In this document: positions 16,606 to 26,065 of the stretch, in pieces | Numbering within the stretch: the stretch's first letter is position 1 | Layout: each line of letters begins with the position of its first letter | Assembly (NCBI RefSeq): GCF_002272015.1 | Contig: NZ_NPBY01000006.1 | Location: 34,535 to 98,534 of the forward strand | Source of the DNA: Paenibacillus campinasensis | Lineage (GTDB): Bacteria > Bacillota > Bacilli > Paenibacillales > Paenibacillaceae | Direction of reading: 5' to 3' | DNA length: 64,000 nt | Notes under the pieces: generated by a model | What the model saw: only the letters and a program-made list of their open reading frames with translations | Told to the model about the DNA's origin: nothing | Databases searched by the model: none | Position numbers and translations under genes: made by a program

Positions 16606-18369
16606 ATGAAGCGGCTGAATACCTTTCAGAAAATCATTGTCCTGCTGTCGATCCTGCTGGTACCGGTCATCCTGATTTACACCTATTCCAATCGGGTTAG
16701 TATGAGCATTATTCAACAGGAGTTGATTCAGCTCACGCTGAACCAACAGAACTTTCTGACGGAGCAGCTCGATATGATTAGTGAGCAGCTGTGGAAATCG
16801 GCTTATATTACGATGTCCGATCCGAATGCGTTAATGCTGCAGCATCCTTCGATTACAAAACCGGGCTACGATACGTTTAAAACGATCGAGGCGCTGGAGC
16901 ATCACCTGCGGCTGCAGAGCACATCGTACAGTTGGCAATATGAGCTTACCCTTTTTTCCCCCGTCACTGGCATGTATATTACTACCGATTCGAACCGGCA
17001 ATTTGATAACGCTTACTTTAGTGAGCATTTTTATACGAATTGGTCATATGTCAAGCTCGATTCGGGTGCTGGCCAGCAATATTATTTTGTGCGCCATATG
17101 ACCAAACCGTTCACGCTCGATGATCATCCGGAGGAGCTGAGCCTGATCCTGGAGGCGGCCATCCCTGCCAGTAACATTGCGCAAATGATGGAGCAATTTG
17201 CTGCGGGCAGGTCCGGGGAACCGATGTTTTACCATCCGGACTACGGAGGCATTACCCGCCATCTTGCCGATTTCGAAGGGACGGATCATCTCCAGGGTTT
17301 GCTCAGCGATTATCCATTTGAAGGCAACGGCTACGAAATTGTAAGGTCTGGCGGGCAAAAGTATCTGATGAATTATACGGAATCCACATGGCCGGGATGG
17401 TATCTAGTTGACTTCGTCCCGCTCAAGACAGTTATCGCCTCCTTGAATCAAAGCTTGATGTGGTTCTACTTCATGATGGCGTTGCTGCTGCTCATCGGCA
17501 TTGGTTTCGCGGTCATTATATACCGCAGCGTGCAGCGGCCGATGCTGCAGCTGATTAAGGGGGTACGCAGACTGAAGCAGGGGAATTATGCTTTTCGGCT
17601 TCCGGTGAACGGGCAGAGTGAATTTCATTATCTATTCTCCGAGTTCAACCGCATGAGTGAGGAGACGCAGGAGCTGATCGAGAAGGTGTATGTCAGCCAG
17701 CTCAGAATTAGGGACGCTACGCTGAAGCAACTGCAGTCCCAGATCAATCCGCACTTTTTGTATAACAACTTTGCCTTTATTCAGAGCATGACCCAGATGG
17801 GGAACCGGGAGGCAGTCATCGCTTTTACCCAGCATCTCAGCCAGTATTACCGGTATACGACCCGTACCGAAATGACAACAACCCGCCTTGATGAAGAACT
17901 TGAGTTGATTCAAAGCTATCTGGAAATTCACAGGATGCAGATTCCAAGGTTGGACTATGACATCGATGTGCCTAGACATCTTCGGTGTTGGTCCATTCCA
18001 AGGCTCATTATTCAGCCGGTTGTGGAAAACGCGATTGTGCACGGCATCGAGAATTCGCTCAACGATGGGCTCATACGCGTAACCGGCCGCATGGAAGAGA
18101 CACATGCGGTTATCACCGTGGAGGATAACGGGGGAGGAATCAGAGCCGAGGATCTTGAGCATCTTCGGAGCAGGATGAACCGTACGATGGATGAGAACAT
18201 GGGATGCGGCCTGTGGAACATTCACCAGCGTCTGCTGCTGTATAACGAGGACGGGAATGGTCTTAGCTTTGCCCCCTCCGAACTGGGAGGATTGAAGGTA
18301 GTGCTCCGCTTCCGTGTTCAAGAAGAGAAATCGCTTAACAAGCACAAGCATTCGGAGGGATCAGAATGA
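16606..18369 (+). CDS. two-component sensor histidine kinase (YesM-like)
   Basis: Membrane sensor, 587 residues. A first membrane helix (about 10-32) and a second (about 288-312) enclose an extracellular sensing region of some 250 residues, followed by a HAMP domain (about 313-365), the His_kinase domain with QINPHFLYN (phospho-accepting His383) and an HATPase_c domain with the N box PVVENAIVHG and DNGGGI. The stop overlaps the next start (ATGA at 18366), so kinase and regulator are translationally coupled. YesM/YesN pairs beside CUT1 importers usually control uptake and degradation of plant polysaccharide fragments; the ligand here is unknown. Confidence 0.95.
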   Translation: MKRLNTFQKIIVLLSILLVPVILIYTYSNRVSMSIIQQELIQLTLNQQNFLTEQLDMISEQLWKSAYITMSDPNALMLQHPSITKPGYDTFKTIEALEHHLRLQSTSYSWQYELTLFSPVTGMYITTDSNRQFDNAYFSEHFYTNWSYVKLDSGAGQQYYFVRHMTKPFTLDDHPEELSLILEAAIPASNIAQMMEQFAAGRSGEPMFYHPDYGGITRHLADFEGTDHLQGLLSDYPFEGNGYEIVRSGGQKYLMNYTESTWPGWYLVDFVPLKTVIASLNQSLMWFYFMMALLLLIGIGFAVIIYRSVQRPMLQLIKGVRRLKQGNYAFRLPVNGQSEFHYLFSEFNRMSEETQELIEKVYVSQLRIRDATLKQLQSQINPHFLYNNFAFIQSMTQMGNREAVIAFTQHLSQYYRYTTRTEMTTTRLDEELELIQSYLEIHRMQIPRLDYDIDVPRHLRCWSIPRLIIQPVVENAIVHGIENSLNDGLIRVTGRMEETHAVITVEDNGGGIRAEDLEHLRSRMNRTMDENMGCGLWNIHQRLLLYNEDGNGLSFAPSELGGLKVVLRFRVQEEKSLNKHKHSEGSE

Positions 18370-20003
18370 TATCGCTGCTTATCGTAGATGATCACCCGCA
18401 TCAGGCCGACGGAATCGCCCATATTGTGACGGAGTCAGGGCTTCCGTTTATAGGAGCGGTTTATAAAGCATATTCCGCGAAGGAGGCGCTCGAGTGTTTT
18501 GCTGCCCACCGGGTTGACATTGTCATTACGGATATTCGGATGCCGGAGATGAGCGGGATTGAACTGATCAGCCGGATAAGGGAGAGCTCCAGACAGGTAA
18601 AATGCGTGCTGCTTTCCGGTTACGCCGAGTTCGAGTATGCCCAGCGGGCGATGGAATTACATGCTTCGAAATACCTCATGAAGCCGGTCAAAGATTCTGA
18701 GCTGCTGGATACGCTGCACAAGCTTCACGGTGAGATTATGACGGAGGCGAATCGGACCCAGATGTACCAGCAAGCAGTTCACGCAATGCGGGTGCATACC
18801 CCCCTGATCAGGGAAGCGTTCCTTCGGGATCTTATCGAAGGCAAGGCGATTCTGCGACGTGACCTGGAGCGGCGGTTGCAGGCCCTTGAGCTTCCGTTTA
18901 CCGCCGGAGATGAGGTGTTGTTTTTTGCCATCCAGCTCGAGGATGACCTGTCGGGCTACAACGGGCATGACAAGGCATTGATCAGTTACGCAGTCGGCAA
19001 TATCGGAGAAGAACTGCTGCAGGATTCATTTGATGTCTGGTATACGGCCATGAATGATCGGATCATCGCATTTGTGCTCAAGCCGAGGGAGAATAAAGGG
19101 CTGCACGCCGCAGACAGACTGGAGCGCAGGGCCAAGGAATTTCAGCGCAGCGTCTATCGGTATCTGAAACACATGATCTCGGTAGGGATTGTAAGCAGCC
19201 CGGTAGCTTTCCCCGATGAACTGAACGAGGCCTCTCACAAAAGCCGTCTGTTGTTCCGCAACCGGGAGGATAAAGTGGCTGGCCTGTTCGCTATCATCAG
19301 TGAACTTCCGCAGCCGAAGCTGTCGGGACTGATTGATTCCCTATACCAGCCGCCATCCCTCTCCAATCTGATGGAGATCGGGCGCTGGGAAGAAGCGTAC
19401 GAGAAGCTTCGGGATATTTTTGCCGAGCTTGAACATAAATGGACGGATTCGCCAGAATATGCCCAGGAAGCATTTTTTGTCATCGCTGGTTCCTTCCAGT
19501 TTGTCTCGCATAAGGAAGGCAAGCAGCTGGTCGATATGATCGGCCCTTTATATGCCTCGATGCTGGAGAAGCATACGACCTGGGATTTGCGGAGCTTTCG
19601 CGACTGGGCTTTCAAGTCGCTTCAGTGCATAGCAGAGCTAGCCGAAGAACAGAAGCCGGGATACAGAAGCACGACACTTTCTCTTGCCCAGCGCATCCAG
19701 CAATATATTGAGCGTCACTTGAACGAGGACTTATCTCTGCCGCTTATTGCAGAGGAGCTTGGGTTTCACCCGGCCTATCTCTCTAAAGTGTATAAATCGG
19801 AAACAGGGCAGACGCTAAGCGATTACTTGCTGAAACGACGGATGGAGCATGCCGCTGTCCTTCTGCGAAAGACGGATTCCAAAATATACGAGGTGGCCGA
19901 ACAGACAGGCTACCAAACGGCGCATTACTTTATCAAGCTGTTCAAAAATTACTACGGCGTTACCCCGCAGCAATTCCGCCAGGGCCAAAGCGGTAAAAGA
20001 TAG
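18366..20003 (+). CDS. response regulator with AraC-type DNA-binding domain (YesN-like)
   Basis: Partner of the upstream kinase, 545 residues. The receiver domain occupies residues 1-120 with phospho-acceptor Asp56 in ITDIRMPEM and the conserved LMKPVKDSEL. A middle region of about 300 residues is family-typical and of unknown role. The last 100 residues form two AraC-type helix-turn-helix motifs (LPLIAEELGFHPAYLSKVYK and the family-2 pattern EVAEQTGYQTAHYFIKLFK). It probably activates the cassette, including its own transporter. It ends 34 bases before the first hydrolase-like gene. Confidence 0.96.
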   Translation: MISLLIVDDHPHQADGIAHIVTESGLPFIGAVYKAYSAKEALECFAAHRVDIVITDIRMPEMSGIELISRIRESSRQVKCVLLSGYAEFEYAQRAMELHASKYLMKPVKDSELLDTLHKLHGEIMTEANRTQMYQQAVHAMRVHTPLIREAFLRDLIEGKAILRRDLERRLQALELPFTAGDEVLFFAIQLEDDLSGYNGHDKALISYAVGNIGEELLQDSFDVWYTAMNDRIIAFVLKPRENKGLHAADRLERRAKEFQRSVYRYLKHMISVGIVSSPVAFPDELNEASHKSRLLFRNREDKVAGLFAIISELPQPKLSGLIDSLYQPPSLSNLMEIGRWEEAYEKLRDIFAELEHKWTDSPEYAQEAFFVIAGSFQFVSHKEGKQLVDMIGPLYASMLEKHTTWDLRSFRDWAFKSLQCIAELAEEQKPGYRSTTLSLAQRIQQYIERHLNEDLSLPLIAEELGFHPAYLSKVYKSETGQTLSDYLLKRRMEHAAVLLRKTDSKIYEVAEQTGYQTAHYFIKLFKNYYGVTPQQFRQGQSGKR

Positions 20004-20037
20004 GCCAACAAGTCAACAAGAAAGGAGTGGCTGTTAT

Positions 20038-22038
20038 ATGACATGGTGGAGCAGCAACAGGCTCAGGCTGATCCAGAATAATCTGCGTGAAGTCGACGCG
20101 AATATGGACGTTGATGCGCTCATCCATCAGCTTAAGCAACTGGAAGCCAATGTACTGATGATGAATGCAGGCGGCATATTTGCCTTCTATCCGTCCCGAC
20201 TTCGCTATCATTATGTAACTCCCTACTTGAAAAAGGATCTGCTAGGCGAAGCGATAGCCAAAGCTCACGCGAACGGGATTCGCTTCATTGCCCGGTTCGA
20301 CTTCAGCAAGGCGCATGAGTCGGTGTTCAGGCAGAGACCGGAATGGTTCTACCGTACTAGGGAAGGACGGGAGGTGAACTATTACGGCATCGTTCACACC
20401 TGTCTGAACGGGGGCTATCAGCAGCGTTATTCCCTTGATATTTTGACAGAAGTGTTAAGCAGCTATGATGTGGACGGCGTATTCTTTAATATGTTTGGTT
20501 ATCAAAACTGGGATTACAGCGGGAATCATTACGGCATCTGTTATTGCGACAACTGCAGGACGCGTTTTCGGGAAATGTATGGTCTTCAGCTTCCGGAGCC
20601 AGAGCAGCAAGATGACTTCGTGTACAGGAAGTATCGCGAATTCCAAGAGATCACCGCAATGGAAATGCTGGATACCATCCACGATCATATCAAGGCGTTG
20701 AATCCGCAGACAGCGATCAGTACCTATCATCCACATAAGGTGGATATCGTTAGGCATGAGTCGGCTACCGCATTAAATCGCGCTTCTTCGAAATGGTTGT
20801 ATTCGGCTGCGGAGAACGTGATGCCGATTTCCGGCAGCTATGATGACAAGCTGTCAAGCAACTGCTCCATTAACGCCATCGACCTGACCTACAGGTTCAC
20901 AGGGGTATCGCGATATGAAACCGAGATTAGGCTGTACGAAAATTTGGTGAATGGTTCGGGGCTGGATTTTTGCATTATCGGTGTTTTCGAAGATTATCCG
21001 GACATGGACAATATGGATAGCGTCGCGAAGGTTTTTCGGTTTCACAAGAAGCACGAGCATCTGTTTGGCAGCTTCTCCTCCATGGCTGACGTTGTGCTCG
21101 TGAAGCCGCCGGCCTCCGAGCGGGATTCATATACAGAATACCTGGGACTATTCAAGATGCTGAAGGAGTCCCATATCCTCTTTGATGTGATCTCACAGAA
21201 TCGATTGGAGCAGCTCCGCAGAAGCAGGGCCAGGGTGGTGGTGCTGCCGGGAATCACAAGGACGACAGCGGAGGAGCTGGATGTTCTGCTGGAAGCAAGG
21301 GATGGCGGCAAGCATATTCTGGCAACGGGAGCGGCCTTGTCCGCTCAAACGACCGCGCTTTCGCGCCTGTTCGGGACTTCGGTGGATACGATCATCGCCG
21401 ACACGACGGCCTCCTATATGGTCGTGGATGATAAGGCCATGTACCCTGAGCTTGAGCGAAAGCAGTGGGTTATCGTCCAAGGTCCTTTTGCAGTCCTTCA
21501 CCCCGGAAGCCAGGCATCCGCAAAACTCCCCTATATGGCGCCATCCAGCTTCGGACCGCCGGAGCGGGCGTACGGGCATGAGCTTACGGACCGCTATGGT
21601 CTCGTTCTATTCGGGAATACAACGGATAGCAAGGGGATGGGGGCGTACATGGGCTGGAACGTTGGCCGTTTGTACCATGACCACGGTTTTGCGGACCATA
21701 AATATATCGTATGCGGGGCGATACGACACTTGTTGAACGGAACTGCGACACTGCGCGCCAGAGCTCATCCCAGCGTGGAGATCAACCTCCACCGGTTGCC
21801 GGATGAATCCTATATGCTGCAATTGTTGAATTTATCGGGCTTTAATGGATCGACCTATGAAGCGCCGATTGATATGCATGATATTGAGATTCAATTGCGA
21901 GGAATCGGCCAGGTTGACCATGTGGAAGCTTTGGTTGATGGTCAGACGGCTGAGCTTCAAAGGGACGAAAACTTGATCGCCCTCAAGATTCCCAAGCTTG
22001 GGGTCTATGCCGCCTATCATCTGCAGGGTAACACGTAG
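20038..22038 (+). CDS. glycoside-hydrolase-like TIM-barrel protein, copy 1
   Basis: A 666-residue cytoplasmic protein without signal peptide. The ATG at 20038 has AAAGGAG upstream; earlier in-frame codons overlap the regulator gene. The N-terminal barrel resembles the hypothetical glycosyl hydrolase 6 (GHL6) group: NAGGIFAFYPS, RFIARFDFSK near residue 85, RPEWFYR, and a catalytic-strand pattern DVDGVFFN near 145. CYCDNC, a possible metal site of the kind seen in GH42-like enzymes, comes soon after. A GATase-like domain resembling the beta-galactosidase trimerisation domain follows (about 340-460), then a beta-sandwich. It shares its plan with the next gene. The substrate is unknown. Confidence 0.8.
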   Translation: MTWWSSNRLRLIQNNLREVDANMDVDALIHQLKQLEANVLMMNAGGIFAFYPSRLRYHYVTPYLKKDLLGEAIAKAHANGIRFIARFDFSKAHESVFRQRPEWFYRTREGREVNYYGIVHTCLNGGYQQRYSLDILTEVLSSYDVDGVFFNMFGYQNWDYSGNHYGICYCDNCRTRFREMYGLQLPEPEQQDDFVYRKYREFQEITAMEMLDTIHDHIKALNPQTAISTYHPHKVDIVRHESATALNRASSKWLYSAAENVMPISGSYDDKLSSNCSINAIDLTYRFTGVSRYETEIRLYENLVNGSGLDFCIIGVFEDYPDMDNMDSVAKVFRFHKKHEHLFGSFSSMADVVLVKPPASERDSYTEYLGLFKMLKESHILFDVISQNRLEQLRRSRARVVVLPGITRTTAEELDVLLEARDGGKHILATGAALSAQTTALSRLFGTSVDTIIADTTASYMVVDDKAMYPELERKQWVIVQGPFAVLHPGSQASAKLPYMAPSSFGPPERAYGHELTDRYGLVLFGNTTDSKGMGAYMGWNVGRLYHDHGFADHKYIVCGAIRHLLNGTATLRARAHPSVEINLHRLPDESYMLQLLNLSGFNGSTYEAPIDMHDIEIQLRGIGQVDHVEALVDGQTAELQRDENLIALKIPKLGVYAAYHLQGNT

Positions 22039-22071
22039 GGCACAGTTGTCACAAAAAGGAGGAACTTATTC

Positions 22072-24126
22072 ATGTCCGCTAACGAATGGTGGTGGCATCA
22101 GCCGCTTCGCATCATCCAGCCCAACATGCAGGTGAAGGACACGGCGCGGATTGACCCTGAGCGGCTGGCCAAACAACTGAAAGAGATGTGTGCCAATACG
22201 GTTGTTTTTAATGTGGGCGGGATATACGCCTGGTACAGGAGCGAGGTTCCGTTTCACCACGTGAATGAATTTCTGCCGGATCAGGGGGATCTGCTGCAGG
22301 AGATGATTGAGTGCTTTCATCGGGAGGGCTTGCGGTTTGTGGCAAGATACGATTTCAGCAAGGCGGATGACTTCGTATATCAGCATCGGCCAGAGTGGTT
22401 TGTGCGAAGCAAGGACGGAGAACCGGAGATCATCGGAGCCAAGCGGCCGGGGAATTGGTCGCTATTGATGTCCACCTGCATCAATACCGGATATCGCAAC
22501 GAAGCGCTGGCTGTGCCGGTACTGCGGGAAACGCTGAATCAATATGATATCGACGGCGTTTTTTTCAATAATCCGGGTACGATTCCTTGCTTGTGCGGAA
22601 ATTGCCAGGACAAATACCAGGAGCTGTACGGATATCCGATGCCGGAGAATCAAGCCGAGCTGGACCGAACCTGGGGCTCGATATGTCTTCGCCACAATAT
22701 GGAGCTGCTGAACGGCACGATCAAGGAGATCCGGAAGGAGGTGCCGGTACTCGGGTATTATAATCTGTTTCATGAAAGCTTAGAGGATCGGAAGGCCGGA
22801 AGCGATCTGCTATGCACAGAGCCGCAAAATGTCCTTTCTCGCGGGTATCGCCATATCCCGGAATTTTGGAAGCCTGCGCTGAGCATTAAGCTGGGCCGGG
22901 GCAAGGCACTCGCCGCTCCGCCGCTCGGCATTGTTCATTCCTGCCCCGGGATGGATTGGAGGCATACCGGGATGCCGCCGGCTGAATACGCGTTCTGGTT
23001 GGCACAAATTCCGGCATATGGGGGCCAGATTTGGCATTCGTTGACCGGAATTCCTGACACGATTACGGATAAGCGTATTCTGAGAACGGTAAAGGCTCAT
23101 AACTCCCGGGAAGAGAAGTTGGCAGAAGAGATGCATGAAGTAGAAGCTCTGGCGGAGACAGCCCTGCTATGGCATTCAGGCAGGTCGGTAGGGGGCTGGG
23201 CGGACGGGCTTGTCAGCCGCCAAATTCCGTTTGACATCCTGCCGCAGGAAGAAGCCGGCCTGGTGACGTTGAAACGGTATCGCACTGTAATCGTTCCGGA
23301 ATTGTATCCGATCGGCCAGAGGGAACTGTCCTCGTGGCGGGCATATGTAGAGCAAGGCGGAAACCTCGTGGTGGAGGGGAGATTAAGCAGCGGCCCGTTC
23401 AGGAAGGAGCTTGCCGACCTGCTTGGCATTGAGCCTGCCATGACGGTCAGCGAGCATTTGACGGCAAGCTACCTGCGGTTCGAAGGAACCGCAAATCCGC
23501 TGCAGAAGGGGATGGAGGATACACAGCTGATTCCCCATAGGGGGCATGTTGTTTACTGCAAGCCATCCCCTGACGCTCACGTTCTGGCCACGCTGGTGCC
23601 GCCGTTTTCTCCGCTGGAAAGTGTCGGAGCTCCGCCGGAGAGAGCCTCTCTATCCGTGCCCAGAACCGATATTCCACTCGTGGTAAGGCATGAGAAGGGT
23701 CTGGGGAGTGTGCTGTTCCTAACGTTTTCGCTCAGTGAATTAATTGATGAATTTAAACTAGGAGAGCATTATCAGCTGCTGGACAATCTGATCGATTTAA
23801 GTAACCGGGGGGAACGGCTGCTGCGCGTTGCGCCGAATGCCGGACTTCAGGCTACAATATACCGCAACCGGAACGGCTTCCTGCTTCATTTTGTCAACGG
23901 AACGGGAAGAAGACCGCTAGCCCAGCCGGTTCCGCTTCATCATCTTGAGGTGAGGCTTCCTCTCTCGTTAACAGGCGGGATCGCGGAAGTGAATGGCCTG
24001 CTGGAGAACGGGAAGCTTCCCTTTACGACAGACGGCGCTGAGCTGCGGTTTACCGTGCCGCAGGTTCAAGTTTGGGAAGCTGTGAAAATCACCTGCGGGC
24101 ATAAGGAACCCGAGCAGGCACGCTGA
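22072..24126 (+). CDS. glycoside-hydrolase-like TIM-barrel protein, copy 2
   Basis: A 684-residue relative of the preceding protein with the same domain order. Matching stretches include NVGGIYAWYRS, RFVARYDFSKADD, RPEWFVR, YDIDGVFFNNPG and the CxCxxC motif CLCGNC. Similarity drops in the C-terminal half, so it is an old duplication rather than a recent repeat. The middle domain again looks like the GH42 trimerisation fold (TVIVPELYPIGQRELSSWRAYV). No signal peptide, so it should act on an imported substrate. AAAAAGGAGG lies upstream. The pair may form a hetero-oligomer or act on two linkages; neither can be decided from sequence. Confidence 0.8.
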   Translation: MSANEWWWHQPLRIIQPNMQVKDTARIDPERLAKQLKEMCANTVVFNVGGIYAWYRSEVPFHHVNEFLPDQGDLLQEMIECFHREGLRFVARYDFSKADDFVYQHRPEWFVRSKDGEPEIIGAKRPGNWSLLMSTCINTGYRNEALAVPVLRETLNQYDIDGVFFNNPGTIPCLCGNCQDKYQELYGYPMPENQAELDRTWGSICLRHNMELLNGTIKEIRKEVPVLGYYNLFHESLEDRKAGSDLLCTEPQNVLSRGYRHIPEFWKPALSIKLGRGKALAAPPLGIVHSCPGMDWRHTGMPPAEYAFWLAQIPAYGGQIWHSLTGIPDTITDKRILRTVKAHNSREEKLAEEMHEVEALAETALLWHSGRSVGGWADGLVSRQIPFDILPQEEAGLVTLKRYRTVIVPELYPIGQRELSSWRAYVEQGGNLVVEGRLSSGPFRKELADLLGIEPAMTVSEHLTASYLRFEGTANPLQKGMEDTQLIPHRGHVVYCKPSPDAHVLATLVPPFSPLESVGAPPERASLSVPRTDIPLVVRHEKGLGSVLFLTFSLSELIDEFKLGEHYQLLDNLIDLSNRGERLLRVAPNAGLQATIYRNRNGFLLHFVNGTGRRPLAQPVPLHHLEVRLPLSLTGGIAEVNGLLENGKLPFTTDGAELRFTVPQVQVWEAVKITCGHKEPEQAR

Positions 24127-24221
24127 CAATCGTTCGAATAGCAGGGGCACCTTAGATAGAGGCGGATAATCCTGGAAACCAAGATCAGATTCTATATATG
24201 GCAGGAGAGGGGAACAGAAGA

Positions 24222-25145
24222 ATGACTGTACAATTGGACAACGCAAGAATCGGTTTTATCGGAACGGGCGTTATGGGAAGCAGCATGGCCAAGCATTTAC
24301 AGCAGGGAGGATACAAGCTTTCCATTTATACACGGACCAAAGCGAAAGCACAGGAGCTGCTTGATCTGGGGATGGAATGGAAGGCCTCCCCGGGAGAGCT
24401 GGCTGCCGAATGCGACGTCGTGATCACGATGGTGGGTTATCCAAGTGATGTTAGAGCTCTTTATCTGGGTGAGGACAGAGTGATTGATCATGCACGGCCA
24501 GGGACATACCTCATCGATATGACAACATCAAGCCCGCTTCTGGCCAAGCAAATTTATGAATCGGCCTGCTTAAAGGGGCTGCATGCGTTGGATGCCCCTG
24601 TATCAGGGGGAGATGTTGGGGCAAGGAATGGGACGCTATCCATCATGGTGGGAGGAGATGACCAAGCGTTCAACACCGTCCTCCCGATCTTTGAACAGAT
24701 GGGCAACCGCATCGTACTGCAGGGAGGTCCTGGAGCCGGTCAACACACGAAGATGGTGAATCAGATCGCCATAGCTTCCAATATGGTTGGGGTATGCGAA
24801 GCGCTTGTGTATGCTGCGGAGGCGGGTCTGGATCTGAAAAAGGTGCTGAGCAGCATTGAGACAGGCGCTGCCGGGAGCTGGTCTTTGAGCAACCTTGCCC
24901 CTAGGATCATCGAGGGAGACTTCGAGCCTGGCTTTTATGTGAAGCATTTCATCAAGGACATGGAAATTGCGCTGCAGGTGGCGGATGACATGAAGATTGA
25001 GCTTCCAGGCCTATCGCTGGCTCGTCAGTTATATGCCCGGATCGCTGAAGCCGGGTTAACCGAGAAGGGAACGCATGCGCTTTATCTGGCTTGGGATAAG
25101 AATGAAGGTGCACAAGGGGGCGAAGGAGGGCGTTATCATCCATGA
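24222..25145 (+). CDS. NAD(P)-dependent beta-hydroxyacid dehydrogenase family protein
   Basis: 3-hydroxyisobutyrate dehydrogenase / tartronate semialdehyde reductase family, 307 residues. Visible parts are the Rossmann motif GFIGTGVMG at residues 10-18, the substrate-binding DAPVSGGDVGA, and the catalytic lysine in HTKMVNQ, with the helical C-terminal dimerisation domain. The ATG at 24222 is used because GGAGAGGGG lies between it and the earlier ATG at 24198. The stop overlaps the start of the next gene (ATGA). In a sugar cassette this enzyme could reduce tartronate semialdehyde or oxidise a sugar-acid intermediate; the real substrate is not evident. Confidence 0.9.
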   Translation: MTVQLDNARIGFIGTGVMGSSMAKHLQQGGYKLSIYTRTKAKAQELLDLGMEWKASPGELAAECDVVITMVGYPSDVRALYLGEDRVIDHARPGTYLIDMTTSSPLLAKQIYESACLKGLHALDAPVSGGDVGARNGTLSIMVGGDDQAFNTVLPIFEQMGNRIVLQGGPGAGQHTKMVNQIAIASNMVGVCEALVYAAEAGLDLKKVLSSIETGAAGSWSLSNLAPRIIEGDFEPGFYVKHFIKDMEIALQVADDMKIELPGLSLARQLYARIAEAGLTEKGTHALYLAWDKNEGAQGGEGGRYHP

Positions 25146-26050
25146 GGCACTTAAAGATAGGTGCCCTAATCAAGGGTGTCTACGCGGAGGAAGTTATTCC
25201 CTATTACCTGGATCATGGCTTTGAAAGCTTTGGCATCACTTACTGGCAGACGACAGGCGACATCGATCTTAAAGAGCAAGCCAAGCGAGTTCGCGAGCTG
25301 CTGGGCGGCAGCGGAGCTGTTGTGTCCAGCCTGACGGTTTTTGGCAATCCCCTAACCGGTACCGGCGATAATGCCGACACCTTGGCAAGCTGGGAGCGCG
25401 CGATCGACCATGCCGCCGCATTCGGCTGCGACGTGGTATCCGGATTTACAGGACGGATTCCGGACGAACCGATCCCGGCTTCTTTGCCGAAGTTCAAGCA
25501 GGTATTCGGCGAGCTTGCCCGCAGGGCAGAGGATCGCGGAGTCCGCTTGGCCTTTGAAAACTGCGATATGCACGGCACATGGGACAAGGGCGACTGGAAC
25601 ATCGCCCACAACCCGACTGCATGGGAGCTTATGTTTGACGCGCTGCCGAATGACAACCTGGGACTGCAGTGGGAGCCGTGCCATCAGATGGTCAGCCTGA
25701 TCGATCCGATTGCCCAGCTAAGGAGATGGGCATCCAAGATTTTTCATGTACACGGCAAGGATGCCACCATCGCATGGGATGTCATTCGGGAGCATGGCAT
25801 CCATGGTCCTCATCCGTTTGTGTGGCACCGGACGCCTGGCTTCGGGGATACGAACTGGACGGATGTAGTGACGATACTGATGCAACAAGGCTATGAAGGC
25901 AGCATCGACATCGAAGGCAGGCATGACCCGGTCTTCAAGGACGAGCTGGAGATGAGCGCGCAGGTAAGCTCGCTTCAATATTTGAAACGATGCCGGGGCG
26001 GTGAATATGTCACGAATCCACGGATTTCATACGGCAGCGGAAAGCTGTAG
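25142..26050 (+). CDS. sugar phosphate isomerase/epimerase fold protein
   Basis: Xylose-isomerase-like TIM barrel (AP endonuclease 2 superfamily), 302 residues, cytoplasmic. Probable metal ligands sit at the barrel mouth in FENCDMHG, WEPCHQM, HVHGKD and DIEGRHD, the spacing usual for 3-keto-sugar epimerases and inosose dehydratases. It overlaps the upstream gene by four bases and lies 15 bases before the oxidoreductase, so the three enzymes are almost certainly co-translated. Members of this fold isomerise, dehydrate, or cleave 3-keto-glycosides. Which reaction applies is unknown. Confidence 0.9.
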   Translation: MRHLKIGALIKGVYAEEVIPYYLDHGFESFGITYWQTTGDIDLKEQAKRVRELLGGSGAVVSSLTVFGNPLTGTGDNADTLASWERAIDHAAAFGCDVVSGFTGRIPDEPIPASLPKFKQVFGELARRAEDRGVRLAFENCDMHGTWDKGDWNIAHNPTAWELMFDALPNDNLGLQWEPCHQMVSLIDPIAQLRRWASKIFHVHGKDATIAWDVIREHGIHGPHPFVWHRTPGFGDTNWTDVVTILMQQGYEGSIDIEGRHDPVFKDELEMSAQVSSLQYLKRCRGGEYVTNPRISYGSGKL

Positions 26051-26065
26051 CGGGGAGTGAGGCGT

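Noticed and set aside
24198..24221. Upstream ATG for the hydroxyacid dehydrogenase
   Set aside because: The ribosome binding site lies inside this extension, so the ATG at 24222 is the better start.
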